DNA of 64,000 bases from Hippasteria phrygiana (GCA_037893225.1 JAZGUH010000406.1:248001-312000); one strand, 5' to 3'. Shown: positions 29,018 through 38,185, counted from the stretch's first letter. Program-made: numbers and translations. Notes: generated by a model not told the origin, from the letters alone.

Positions 29018-30517
29018 AATATCGTAAGCTAGATACCCAACCCCAGCAACGGCTATTAAACCAACGACTAAAGCAGTTTTTTCTTGTTCGTGCGAGTCTG
29101 GCGGAGGTGTAGCTGCTCGCGTAGGGCGTGGCAGAGGGGGTGGTGGGGGTACTTGCGTAGCTACGACCTCAGGTAGCGGAGGTGTAGGGGTTGGTAACTC
29201 GTCTAAATCGTCTAAATTCTGCTGGGGTACTACACGACTCTCTTTTACGGGAGAGGGTGGGGTTGGTGGCGTAGCTACGTCGTCTAAATCGTCTAAATTC
29301 TGCTGGGGTACTACACGACTCTTTTTTACGAGAGAGGGCGGCGTTGGTGGCGTTACGACGTCTGAGTTCAAGTTGATGTTTAATCCTATCGATGCGTCGG
29401 GTGTAGCTATCTGTATATTATTATTATAACCTCGGTGAATACCGACTAAAAGCTCCATATTTGATGGAATTAAGTACAATCCAGGGCTAATCACAAAGTT
29501 TAACGAGCTTCTAGCGTACTGTAAAGAATTTTGAAATCTGGTTATAGAAGATTCCAAGTCCGTATGGCTGTTGATTATGTCTTCTACTATATTTTCAAAC
29601 TGTCTTTGCGAATCTAATCCGGTACCCGCAGTTAGTATACTCGTTTTTGTTTGGGCTTGCGCACCGAGTATGGCGTACACATACGTTCTAACGCTTTCGT
29701 TTATTTTTTCTATACCGACGTCGGTAAACGAGCTCTTCTGAAGTATAAACTTTCTAAAACCGAGTCGTACAACGTCCGCGGATTGTCTGATATACGCGAG
29801 CGTTATTTTACTAAAATGTTTCGCATCGCCAGACTCTACAAATCCCATGTAGGTGGCGCCGGGGTTCATAGCTTCATAATCGTATTCCCACAATTTATTA
29901 GCCGTTACATAGTCACCCGTACTAGGGTCATATTCAGCCGAAACCTTGTAAAGCTTAATAGGGGTATAATTTTTACCGGGTACGGGTAAAGGTATATCTG
30001 GCGAGTACTTGTTTATTTTAAACAGGTAAGAATAAGCGGTACCTAATCCTCCAGAAGTTAAGTCTACGGTCTGTTTAAAACTCAAGTTTGGATCGACATT
30101 AAAATGTCGACAAATATCGCTATAAGCGCCTTTATCGATGCCGTTGTTTAGATCGTCGAACGTATCGTCTTCTGGAACTGGGCATTTTAAAAAGTAAAGT
30201 ATCTTTCTGATCGTGAAATATACGTGAAACTTGAATAAAGCCGATATTACGGGGTTTTTATGTAGCAACGATTCTAGTCCTACGCCGCAACCCGACGTCG
30301 CGCACCAAAATGCGAAGTTGAGTTGATTTTGATAAAACGTCATTGGGTCCGATGCGTAACGTTCGACCACTTCGTCGTGTTTTACGTCGGACATTTTATA
30401 AGCGCTAAATATATCCGTTAAATTAGAGATAAAAGAACTATTGTCGTTGGCGTTTACGATGATGTTAGGTTGACTCAAGTGCATGTTCAATGGGGTGCTC
30501 TCTGGGGCGAATTTCAT
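29006..30517 (-). CDS. Polinton proline-rich, tail-anchored protein, 503 aa
   Basis: Residues 1-385 look globular (beta/alpha mix, YSYLFKINKYSPDIPLPVPG). Residues 386-475 are Pro/Thr-rich with two near-identical units containing SRVVPQQNLDDLD. A single membrane segment (ALVVGLIAVAGVGYLAYDI) sits at the C-terminus, so the bulk would face one side of a membrane. The start follows TATAAATTAAAATG. The plan of globular head, extended stalk and anchor suits an attachment or minor virion protein; I do not recognise the head family. Confidence 0.8.
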   Translation of the reverse strand: MKFAPESTPLNMHLSQPNIIVNANDNSSFISNLTDIFSAYKMSDVKHDEVVERYASDPMTFYQNQLNFAFWCATSGCGVGLESLLHKNPVISALFKFHVYFTIRKILYFLKCPVPEDDTFDDLNNGIDKGAYSDICRHFNVDPNLSFKQTVDLTSGGLGTAYSYLFKINKYSPDIPLPVPGKNYTPIKLYKVSAEYDPSTGDYVTANKLWEYDYEAMNPGATYMGFVESGDAKHFSKITLAYIRQSADVVRLGFRKFILQKSSFTDVGIEKINESVRTYVYAILGAQAQTKTSILTAGTGLDSQRQFENIVEDIINSHTDLESSITRFQNSLQYARSSLNFVISPGLYLIPSNMELLVGIHRGYNNNIQIATPDASIGLNINLNSDVVTPPTPPSLVKKSRVVPQQNLDDLDDVATPPTPPSPVKESRVVPQQNLDDLDELPTPTPPLPEVVATQVPPPPPLPRPTRAATPPPDSHEQEKTALVVGLIAVAGVGYLAYDILRR

Positions 30518-30558
30518 TTTAATTTATAATAAACCAAATATTTTTTTGTTCTTTTAAA

Positions 30559-31257
30559 ATGGAATCGCACGTTTTTGAAATGTTTGGTAACGAACGAACG
30601 TTTAGACTGTCAAAACCTATAGATAACTCAAAGGGAGATTACAGTATGAGTTTAACCAGCGCGATAGTAACCGCGGGCTTCTACAACATGGCTAGCAATA
30701 GCGAAATTCTCTATTTTATACATCAAATCGATCCAAACACTGGTAAAGAAACGGGTAGAACGGATGGTAAAATTGATATTCCTGCTGGATATTACGATAT
30801 AGATTGGATCGAAGAGAGACTAAGTAAATTAGTTTGGTTAGAAGTCTCCGTAGATAAACTTAATAAAAAAATATCTTTAAATGTAACGGAAGAAAATAAC
30901 GTTCTACGCTTTGATAAAAACATTAAACAATTGTTGGGGATAACGGTCAAAAACTTAGTTTTTGGCGTAGATTATGTAGGGCATTATAATACAATGCCCG
31001 TCGATGCAATTTTTTTACATTGCGATCAGTTATCTACGTCTAATAATTTCTATAACGGAAAGAGCACGCACTTGCTAGACGTTATACCGATAACGAAAAG
31101 AGACGATACGCTCGTAGAGCGTGCAAGATTAACCGCTCGTAGACTCGTGGGTGATAAGATAAACCAACTTAGCTTTAGCATCAGAGACCGAGACGGCGAT
31201 TTAATAAATAATCGAGGAAAAAAGATTAGTTTTAACTTGACGATAGGCTATTTTTGA
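30559..31257 (+). CDS. Polinton candidate minor capsid (penton-type) protein, paralogue 1, 232 aa
   Basis: Beta-rich and without a membrane segment. It begins MESHVFEMFGNERTFRLSKP and has a central DAIFLHCDQLSTSNNFYNG block followed by DVIPITK. Size and the FLHC-type block match single jelly-roll vertex proteins of Polinton-like viruses as I remember them; this is an inference. A second copy follows 33 bases downstream. The ATG follows TTTTAAAATG, 41 bases from the divergent 503-aa gene. Confidence 0.68.
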   Translation: MESHVFEMFGNERTFRLSKPIDNSKGDYSMSLTSAIVTAGFYNMASNSEILYFIHQIDPNTGKETGRTDGKIDIPAGYYDIDWIEERLSKLVWLEVSVDKLNKKISLNVTEENNVLRFDKNIKQLLGITVKNLVFGVDYVGHYNTMPVDAIFLHCDQLSTSNNFYNGKSTHLLDVIPITKRDDTLVERARLTARRLVGDKINQLSFSIRDRDGDLINNRGKKISFNLTIGYF

Positions 31258-31290
31258 AGATTTTTTGAAGAAGATTTAGGTTTATTAAAA

Positions 31291-32010
31291 ATGGAATCGC
31301 ACGTTTTTAAAATGGATGGTAACGAACAAACGTTTAGATTGTCAAAACCTATAGATAACTCTGAGGGAAATTACTGCATGAGTTTAAACAACGCGATATT
31401 TACCGTCGGTTTTTATAATATAACTCAACGTATGACTATAAGATGGTCATTAATTAAAAACCGTGGTACAACTCGCGGTGAAATGGTAATTCCATCTGGA
31501 AATTATGGTATCGATGAGTTAGTAGTCGAACTTAATAAATTAATCATCATCAGAGTTTACGCGGACAAGATTAATAAAAAAATTGTTTTTAATGCCGGTA
31601 TTATTAGTACGGATACTACTGAGATTATCATTAGATTTGATCTACATACTCAAAAAGTGTTGGGTGTATCCCCTGTTTGGTTACCCATAACTGATGGTGA
31701 ACTTGTAGGGAATTATAGTATAAATTACGTGAATACAATTTTTTTACATTGCGATCAGTTATCTACGTCTAACAATTTCTACAACGGAAAGAGCACGCAC
31801 TTGTTAGACGTTATACCGATAACGAAAAGCTCTGATTCGGATGTAATAGAGACTGTCCAGAATAAAAGAAAAACTGTCATATCGCTAGTAGTTGCTAAAA
31901 TACCCGAACTGAGTTTTTCTTTCAGAGACCGCGATGGCGAGTTAATCGAGAATAACCGCAAGATATTTATTTTTCGAGTAGATATTTATCGATCGTCTTG
32001 TTCTGGTTAA
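31291..32010 (+). CDS. Polinton candidate minor capsid protein, paralogue 2, 239 aa
   Basis: Shares with paralogue 1 the first 30 residues (MESHVF.M.GNE.TFRLSKPIDNS) and the central IFLHCDQLSTSNNFYNGKS block. The remaining thirds differ strongly. At DNA level the central block (31735-31830 against 31003-31100) is nearly identical. The last 44 bases overlap the end of PolB tail to tail, which replaces the C-terminus seen in paralogue 1. Tandem duplication with later divergence is clear; both frames are intact. Confidence 0.68.
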   Translation: MESHVFKMDGNEQTFRLSKPIDNSEGNYCMSLNNAIFTVGFYNITQRMTIRWSLIKNRGTTRGEMVIPSGNYGIDELVVELNKLIIIRVYADKINKKIVFNAGIISTDTTEIIIRFDLHTQKVLGVSPVWLPITDGELVGNYSINYVNTIFLHCDQLSTSNNFYNGKSTHLLDVIPITKSSDSDVIETVQNKRKTVISLVVAKIPELSFSFRDRDGELIENNRKIFIFRVDIYRSSCSG

Positions 32011-35000
32011 AACGATAACCATAAGCCAGAGTGTCTATACCATTAGGTAAAATATATCTCTTCGTATCTAAAGGATTTAACGATTGCTTGACTTGAGACT
32101 CCGTGTATATCATGTGGCGCTCGGTTCCAAAACGAATCATCTTGTTTGAATAGCATTCGTTCGATAAAACGCATCGCTTATACTTTTCATAAGATAGATC
32201 GTTGTTTATAACCACTCGGTTTACGCCTTTGGCCTTTTTTAGTACGACGTCTCCGTATAAAATCGAGTACATCTTCGATCTGATGCAAGTAGCTTCGCTT
32301 ATGACTTTTCCTCCGCATTCGTCTTTAAATTTACCGATAACTTTCTTGTTTGTATCGTCGTATAAAAAGTGGTCTTTCTCGTAGTTAGAAAAATCGTACA
32401 AGTCGGACTGTTTTTCTAGATCCCGATAAACGTCTTTCGTATAGATAATCAAAAGCAGCGAGTCCGTGTCTGTATACATCAATCTTACTTTATCGCCATA
32501 CGTCTTTTTTAATTGGTTGTAATAAAAGTCGTACATTAGAGTCTTCGAGAGGTCTAAGATACTAACGCCGCAGTAAATCGGTTTATTTAAATACGTTTTC
32601 TTTTTGTACGATTCCACGAATGAGAGGCCGCATTCTTTAAACGCTGTAGTAGACTTGTAACAAGGTTTAGAAACCATCTCTTTGTATTCTTTTACTTGAT
32701 CGTTTCGCAGTAGCACACCATCTATTCTATTTCTAACATTTTCCATCGTTTTGCCGAATACAGAATTGTTCATCAATTTGAAAAAGTCTTTTTCGAAATC
32801 CGACTTTGCTTTCGTTCTGAGTTGCGTGTTTTTATCGATGTATGATTTCATCCAAGGTTTTTGTTTAAATTGTAACGCTCGATGTACTGTAGTTAGTTTT
32901 AGGCCCAATGTCAAACACTGTTTCAAATTTACGTAGTGCAATACATATTTTTCTTTTCGATAGAGCGTACCTCTTAATTTTTTTACCTTAGCTCCATTTC
33001 CTATCTCACTCGCCAACTCTCGTTGATACTCGGATAACCATTCTTCAGGTATGATTATATTATCGGCGGCTAAAGGATAATCGTTGTGTAGATCGTGTAG
33101 TTCGGCTGGATATTCCAGGTCAACTTCGAACATATATCCCGTTGGAGCCTTATCTTTTAACGCCATGATGCGATCGTGGGTAAATTGTTTCGTACTGACC
33201 CATTTAAATCCTCCGTATGGTAGCGGTCGACTCATGGCCCATCCGTAGAGGTTGTTGGCGTCTAGATAGAGAATATACGAATCGGGTTTATCTTGCTCGT
33301 AAGAAGCTAGGTACTTATTGTTGGCCTTGGCATAGCGACATGAGCCGACGCTCGATATTCCTCCTCTTTTCGCTTTTTCAAAAAATATATGTTTATCTAT
33401 ATCCGTCAAGAGCTCTAATTCTATTTTAGTGTGTCTTAGTAGAGCGTCCCAACTTAATCCCGGTGCTGTGAAGTAGTTGGCTGGATCTAACTTGTAATTC
33501 ATTCTACACATTTGCCTAAAATTCTGGAATACGCCGGCTAGTAATAGAGTATCCGCGGTTACGTATAAGTCGTGGTATTCGCCCATGTTTTTTATGTTAA
33601 AGGTCCGCCATACTCGTTGCGCGCGCGAGTATTCTTCGTCCGTTATATGTTTATCCTTTAGAGCGCTGAAAAAATAGTGTTTAGCTGGCAAACTAGTTTC
33701 GCTAAATCGTTCAAAGCTATCCATATACTCGTACGGATATACACCCTTTTGTAATAAGAGGTCCGCGTTTTCTTCGCCATAACGTTTCAGGAGTAGCCTA
33801 AAGGCGTCTCTCGGGCAAGACATTACTAATTTGTCGAGACCGCTAGACATAAAATGAAACGAGTCGATAAATCTATATTGACCGATCGAAAATGAAATGT
33901 ATTTTTCTGAATTTTTGGGTATACACCAGATATCTTGTTGATACTTGGAAATGCCCTGCATGATCAAGTGCGCGTCGTAGTTTTCTAAGTTGTGAAAGAC
34001 GACCGGTATTTTCGTTTCGTTGGGTTTTACTCGTAATTTAAGATTACAGTAAGCGTGCGCGGGTCCTCTGTATTTGCCCGTTGTGTGACAATGATCTCTT
34101 ACTTTTCGAAATTTGTTAATTTTCTTTTGGCAGAACGTACATGTTTTCTCGACGTATCCCTTTTCGTTTTCGTACGTGTATTCTTCCAGTTCTTCTTTGC
34201 TTTTGGGTTCTACGGGCTTGCAGCACTGACAATTACACGAGTAATTTGGATAAATCGCTCTCTCGCAAATCCAGCACTCGTTAGAGTTTAGGTGAATTTT
34301 TTCTTCTTTTAGCGTATATATTATCGGTTTAATGCGAGCTAGTAAGTCATTAATCTTAGGCTCGAGTTCTTGCAACGAGGTTATAAAATTGTCTATAGCG
34401 CGTTCACCTCTATATGTCTTTCGCTTGATCTGCTTGCCATCGCATCTTACTACAACGTAAGAATAACCGCAGGCTTTGTGCGTTGCGATTTTACCCTCAG
34501 TCTCTTTTTCTTGGGGTACTTGCGTAGCTACACTCGTACTCGCGTAGCTACGGGGTGTAGAGGGTACCAAGATAGATTCAAAGTCGGCGTATATGACGTA
34601 GGGTGCATCTTGTAAATTCTTAAAGTTTTTAAACTTGAGAATGCTTTTGTCCAAGTATTTGTTCGCATTTTCATGCGGCATTTTAACGGTAGATAAAGCA
34701 GAGTCTATTCCTTCGCAATCTTTTACGTGTATGTCCAGCTTCTCTTTCGAATTAAAATGCGTTAAACATCTCAAGCAAAACAGTTTGCGGTGCTGACTAT
34801 TGGTAACGCCAGATAAAAATCTAGGTAAGTCACTTATCCAACAATAATGACCGTCAAATAATAGCAAACTGATAGTTTTTAAATCGTATGGTCTTTTAGA
34901 TAAATATAGCGGATATATCAAGCCCCTTTTATCTTGCGGATAGGTTTTATTTTTGCAGTCTGCGTCGTATCCCAACACGTTTATACTTATATCGTTTTGT

Positions 35001-35983
35001 CTTTCTATTCTCGCTACCTGACTTATGGGTGTGGGAAAGTCTATGTTGGTGAAGTTTAATCCATCATCGGTTTTATAAGTAGATGGTGTCTCTCCGCGAA
35101 ATTGGTACTTTGGGTTTGTTGCTAATTGGTTTTTAACTCTATCGGTATATATACCTAGGGCGGCTCTTAAACACCATCTTATACACTCTTGATCTTCGTT
35201 TTTGATGTTGAAGGTTGCGTGTTTGTTGGCTAAATATTCGGGTAGTTTTACGTAAGAAGCACCCACCAGAGGCTTAACTCTGTTTATGTTGATGTAAAAC
35301 GCGACTATTTTATCTATAGTCCAACCACTTCCTTCATTCGTATATTTATCTATCTGAGATAATATCGTTTCGTATTGCTGCCTGATAGCTACAGCTATCT
35401 CGCTCTTGTTTAAGACTCGAGTTTGATAACTAAAATGAGTAGCGGTTGATTTTGTAGTCTCAACGCCCGATTTTTTTACATACTTTATTTTCATAGCGAT
35501 CTGTAGTTTCATCGTTTTTATTCGTCTTAATTCAGCGACGATTTTGTTTTTTATCATCGACGTATGGGTGTTGTAAAATTGCTCCGGATCGTCGGTAAAC
35601 AGAATCGGAATCAGTTCCAAATTTCGATAACTGTTTTCAAATCTTCTAGTCTCTCGAAAGTCTGCTTCTCGAAAAGTATTTTTCTCCTTAAATCTTAGTA
35701 TAGCATCGATGTAATCTTTTTTCCTCGCTCGACCATTTCTACCCGTTGATACGACTCGTAAATTTTTATCGCGCGCGAGTCGCGCTAACGAAGCTTTAGA
35801 TCGTATTCTCAAATTTTTATACTTCCCTTCTTCTCTTTTTATAGCTCGAATATAATCTCGCCTGATATACGTATTACGGGGTCCTGTTGGTATTCCTAAA
35901 ATTAAGTCATAGTTATCGACATATCTTTTTAAAGCTTTTTTGTTCCATTTATTGTATCCTCGAATCATGGGTTGTGTTTCCAT
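31967..35983 (-). CDS. polB: Polinton protein-primed family B DNA polymerase, 1338 aa
   Basis: Exonuclease motifs: D467/E469 (YADFES), N668-Y-D670 (NYDAH) and Y807-x3-D811. Polymerase motif A is D908 (YLDANNLYGW), motif B K1069...G1077 (KLMNNSVFG), and motif C YTDTDS with D1172 and D1174. A zinc finger C403-x2-C406-x12-H419-x3-C423 precedes the exonuclease. A Cys/His cluster at about 570-650 (CTFCQ..., RDHCHTTGKYRG, AHAYCN) resembles an endonuclease VII-type HNH module. Family role: replicates the element from its ends using a protein primer. The first 390 residues are basic and uncharacterised and may include the terminal protein. The start follows ATTATAAAAGATG. All catalytic residues are intact. 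Confidence 0.95.
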   Translation of the reverse strand: METQPMIRGYNKWNKKALKRYVDNYDLILGIPTGPRNTYIRRDYIRAIKREEGKYKNLRIRSKASLARLARDKNLRVVSTGRNGRARKKDYIDAILRFKEKNTFREADFRETRRFENSYRNLELIPILFTDDPEQFYNTHTSMIKNKIVAELRRIKTMKLQIAMKIKYVKKSGVETTKSTATHFSYQTRVLNKSEIAVAIRQQYETILSQIDKYTNEGSGWTIDKIVAFYININRVKPLVGASYVKLPEYLANKHATFNIKNEDQECIRWCLRAALGIYTDRVKNQLATNPKYQFRGETPSTYKTDDGLNFTNIDFPTPISQVARIERQNDISINVLGYDADCKNKTYPQDKRGLIYPLYLSKRPYDLKTISLLLFDGHYCWISDLPRFLSGVTNSQHRKLFCLRCLTHFNSKEKLDIHVKDCEGIDSALSTVKMPHENANKYLDKSILKFKNFKNLQDAPYVIYADFESILVPSTPRSYASTSVATQVPQEKETEGKIATHKACGYSYVVVRCDGKQIKRKTYRGERAIDNFITSLQELEPKINDLLARIKPIIYTLKEEKIHLNSNECWICERAIYPNYSCNCQCCKPVEPKSKEELEEYTYENEKGYVEKTCTFCQKKINKFRKVRDHCHTTGKYRGPAHAYCNLKLRVKPNETKIPVVFHNLENYDAHLIMQGISKYQQDIWCIPKNSEKYISFSIGQYRFIDSFHFMSSGLDKLVMSCPRDAFRLLLKRYGEENADLLLQKGVYPYEYMDSFERFSETSLPAKHYFFSALKDKHITDEEYSRAQRVWRTFNIKNMGEYHDLYVTADTLLLAGVFQNFRQMCRMNYKLDPANYFTAPGLSWDALLRHTKIELELLTDIDKHIFFEKAKRGGISSVGSCRYAKANNKYLASYEQDKPDSYILYLDANNLYGWAMSRPLPYGGFKWVSTKQFTHDRIMALKDKAPTGYMFEVDLEYPAELHDLHNDYPLAADNIIIPEEWLSEYQRELASEIGNGAKVKKLRGTLYRKEKYVLHYVNLKQCLTLGLKLTTVHRALQFKQKPWMKSYIDKNTQLRTKAKSDFEKDFFKLMNNSVFGKTMENVRNRIDGVLLRNDQVKEYKEMVSKPCYKSTTAFKECGLSFVESYKKKTYLNKPIYCGVSILDLSKTLMYDFYYNQLKKTYGDKVRLMYTDTDSLLLIIYTKDVYRDLEKQSDLYDFSNYEKDHFLYDDTNKKVIGKFKDECGGKVISEATCIRSKMYSILYGDVVLKKAKGVNRVVINNDLSYEKYKRCVLSNECYSNKMIRFGTERHMIYTESQVKQSLNPLDTKRYILPNGIDTLAYGYRFNQNKTIDKYLLEK

Positions 35984-35999
35984 CTTTTATAATGGCAAC
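35984..35999 (-). promoter_or_regulatory. TATAAAAG box before PolB
   Basis: Reverse strand reads GCCATTATAAAAG directly before ATGGAAA, identical over 20 bases to the start of the 161-aa gene at the other end of the element. Confidence 0.6.
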
Positions 36000-36062
36000 T
36001 ATAATATTTTTAAAAAAAAATAAAAATTTATTTAATTTTTTTTGGCTTGTGTTATTTTAAGT

Positions 36063-36309
36063 TTGTTTTGCCTTGTTTCGCCGGGCGCCCTGGAGAAATA
36101 GTATGCTTGTAGACTATGGAAAACAGTGTTTATTTTCTTGATTTTGTGAAAATTTTGGTGTATAGGTACCCAGCAAAATTTAGAATTATTTTTGGGCGAT
36201 TTTTTGACTATTTGTTTTTTAAAAAATTTGATGTATGTACCCACAGCAAAATTGGAGAGAAAAGTGAAAAAACAGAAAATGACATAGAATCGGTATCTCC
36301 CTTACTACT
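36063..36309 (-). repeat. Polinton right terminal inverted repeat
   Basis: Reverse complement of 20850-21096 with about one difference; ends CCTTACTACT and is followed by GCATG. Confidence 0.95.
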
Positions 36310-36314
36310 GCATG
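36310..36314 (+). repeat. Target site duplication, right
   Basis: GCATG, matching 20845-20849. Confidence 0.85.
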
Positions 36315-36745
36315 GATGCTTTGATGTGTCCCAGTATGGACCATGCCCAAAGTGTAAAGAGTAGTTATCTGTACTTGTCAACACCAGTCAATGTGCATTG
36401 TCAAGGATGAGGACCAACCAAGACTGACAAAGGTTGAAATACTTCTGCAGTCAACAGTTCTGTCTGGTGTAGTAAGCAGCATAGCAAGCAATTGCCCCAG
36501 TCAATGAGGTTTTCACTGTTATGAAAGAAGACAAGGTAGGGACAGAAGCTCGGAGCTAGCGATCCCCTGATCATTATCCTGGGGAATGAGTGGATGGTCC
36601 GAAATTTGGGGAATCATGTGATGCTCAAGTACTATGCATCAAACGTGATGAGATTGGCGGCTAGATTGAAAATTCAGTTGCACAAACTAGCCACACCAGA
36701 GGAAGATCCAGAACTTGGAAACTACTTGAAACCAATTTGGCATTG
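36315..36745 (+). pseudogene. Right half of the interrupted zinc-finger-like ORF
   Basis: The first 49 bases continue the left-half frame with CFDVSQYGPCPKCKE and a stop at 36362-36364. The sequence from about 36351 to 36735 is closely repeated at 46911-47310. One later frame encodes NEWMVRNLGNHVMLKYYASN and RLAARLKIQLHKLA, a helical segment of the same multicopy family. Exon junctions and stops are scattered, so it was probably non-functional before the Polinton arrived. Confidence 0.5.
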
Positions 36746-36888
36746 ATTTGCCAAGTCCTCCAATTTTCAAAAATTGCTTTGCACATGCAAATGCTGAAAT
36801 TTGAACATTTCTTTCATTGTGTTATACATTGTATGAATTACATATATTAATCAAGTTTTTATATCCTTGATATCATTTTGTTGCAGTT
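36746..36888. other. Spacer or intron
   Basis: AT-rich sequence ending in TTGTTGCAG at 36888, an acceptor for the transposase-like gene that follows. Confidence 0.35.
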
Positions 36889-37790
36889 GACAAGGCTGTC
36901 GGAATTTCCACCTTCCGGAAAGTGTGGAGCTCCCTCTGTCCATACATCATTTGTTGTAGACCCATGTCGGACGTGTGTTGGATATATGCCAGCGGAACAA
37001 TAGCTTGCTCTATAAGTCACCGAACAGTCGGAGTGTTGCAAGGCACAGCAAGATCATCTCCAAAAGGTCACCCAGGAGCGGTCCCTGTACAGGAGTCTAT
37101 AGTAGAGTCAGCAAAGCAGGTTGTACAGCAGCATTGTGTAAGAGGTTTTGGCAGGAATAGTTCCTGCAGCAAACTGGTGCAGATGCACTATTCGTTTGAT
37201 TTTGCCCAACAAGTGCATTATCCTTCAGACCCTTTCCAACCAGGGCCTTTCTATTTCCTGACTCCAAGAAAGCTGGGAATTTTCGGTGTTCACTGCGAGG
37301 GAACAACACAACAGGTGAACTACATGTATATGGTTGATGAAGCTGTCGCAATATCAAAGGGTAGCAACACTGTCATCAGCTTTCTTCATCATTTCTTCTT
37401 CAACTATGGCCTTGGTGAGACTGTGGCTCACCTACATTGTGACAACTGCAGCGGGCAGAACAAAAACAAAATAATGATGTGGTACATCCTTTGGAGATGT
37501 TTGTGTGGCCACAGTCCATCCAGATGCACTTCATGGTGGTGGGCCATACGAAGTTCGTGACTGACTGGTGCTTCGGTCTTCTGAAGCAGCATTTCAGGAA
37601 GACATCTGTGTCAAGCTTAGATGAGATGGCTGATGTTGTGCACAAGAGTACGCCATCCGGCACTAACATCCCGTAACTAGTTGGAACCGAGAAAGAGGAC
37701 ATCATCGTAAAGCAGTACAACTGGAACAAGTTCCTGGGGACTTTCTTCAAACCTCTTGTTGGCATAAAGAGTTTCCAGCATTTCAGGTAA
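36889..37790 (+). pseudogene. DUF7869-type transposase-like gene, frameshifted
   Basis: After the CAG acceptor a frame runs to 37560 with VGISTFRKVWSSLCP, then the core HYSFDFAQQVHYPSDPFQPG, FFLTPRK-like FYFLTPRKLGIFGV, and HLHCDNCSGQNKNKIMM. Acidic residues in the FDFAQ and HCDNCSGQ blocks suit an RNase H-like fold. The frame changes near 37505-37530 and continues as VVGHTKFVTDWCFGLLKQHF, with a stop at 37674-37676 inside the remaining homologous stretch (YNWNKFLGTFFKPLVGIK). The family is widespread in invertebrates and is probably transposon-derived. This copy is disrupted. Confidence 0.6.
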
Positions 37791-38185
37791 TGAGATGCAC
37801 TGAGGCATTGGTAATACATGTGACCTAGTTTTGTTTTTGTAAGTTGTCTAACCCCAACAAATATCCTCCCACTCCGATTTTCTTTGGAATAAAACATTTG
37901 TTGGACAGACTACGAAAAACAAAATCAGGTCGTGTTTATTACCCCTCCCCCCCCCCCCCCCCCCCCCAAGAAAAAAGCAAAACAAAATTGGAGAATACAC
38001 TTCAAAAACTGTGTTGATCAATTACAGACTTTGCTAAACAATCTTGCTATCAATTTGTAAACATGTTTATGTTTAGAGTGTTGTTGGATAGAGTTTTAGC
38101 CATAGAACATTGATGTTTAGGAAGAATACATTCATTTGATTTGATTTCAATTGTAATAAAAATAATGTACATCTGGAGCATTTAA
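37791..38185. other. No gene; C homopolymer
   Basis: Includes a run of about 20 C with two interruptions near 37946-37967. The rest is AT-rich. Confidence 0.6.

Larger units (their letters stand above)
20850..36309 (+). mobile_element. Polinton/Maverick (adintovirus-like), complete, 15,460 bp
   Basis: Ends are 5'-AGTAGTAAGG and CCTTACTACT-3' with 247-bp terminal inverted repeats and a GCATG duplication. It carries PolB, integrase, packaging ATPase, a candidate major capsid protein, two candidate minor capsid paralogues and several membrane or proline-rich proteins, all with open frames. Gene blocks: one forward gene at the left, a reverse block 21827-27969, integrase forward, a 503-residue protein reverse, two forward paralogues, and PolB reverse at the right. 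The TIRs differ at about one position, so the insertion is recent. No adenain-type protease was recognised, which is unusual for the group. Self-synthesising replication and a virion stage are known or proposed for the family and are inferred for this copy. Confidence 0.96.

Noticed and set aside
20850..36309. Bacterial or phage contamination, suggested by the terminator-like hairpin and dense genes
   Set aside because: Polinton TIRs, the integrase/PolB set and a target duplication inside host sequence on both sides show a genuine insertion.
36889..37790. Accessory gene of the Polinton
   Set aside because: It lies outside the right TIR and target duplication and is broken, unlike the Polinton genes.
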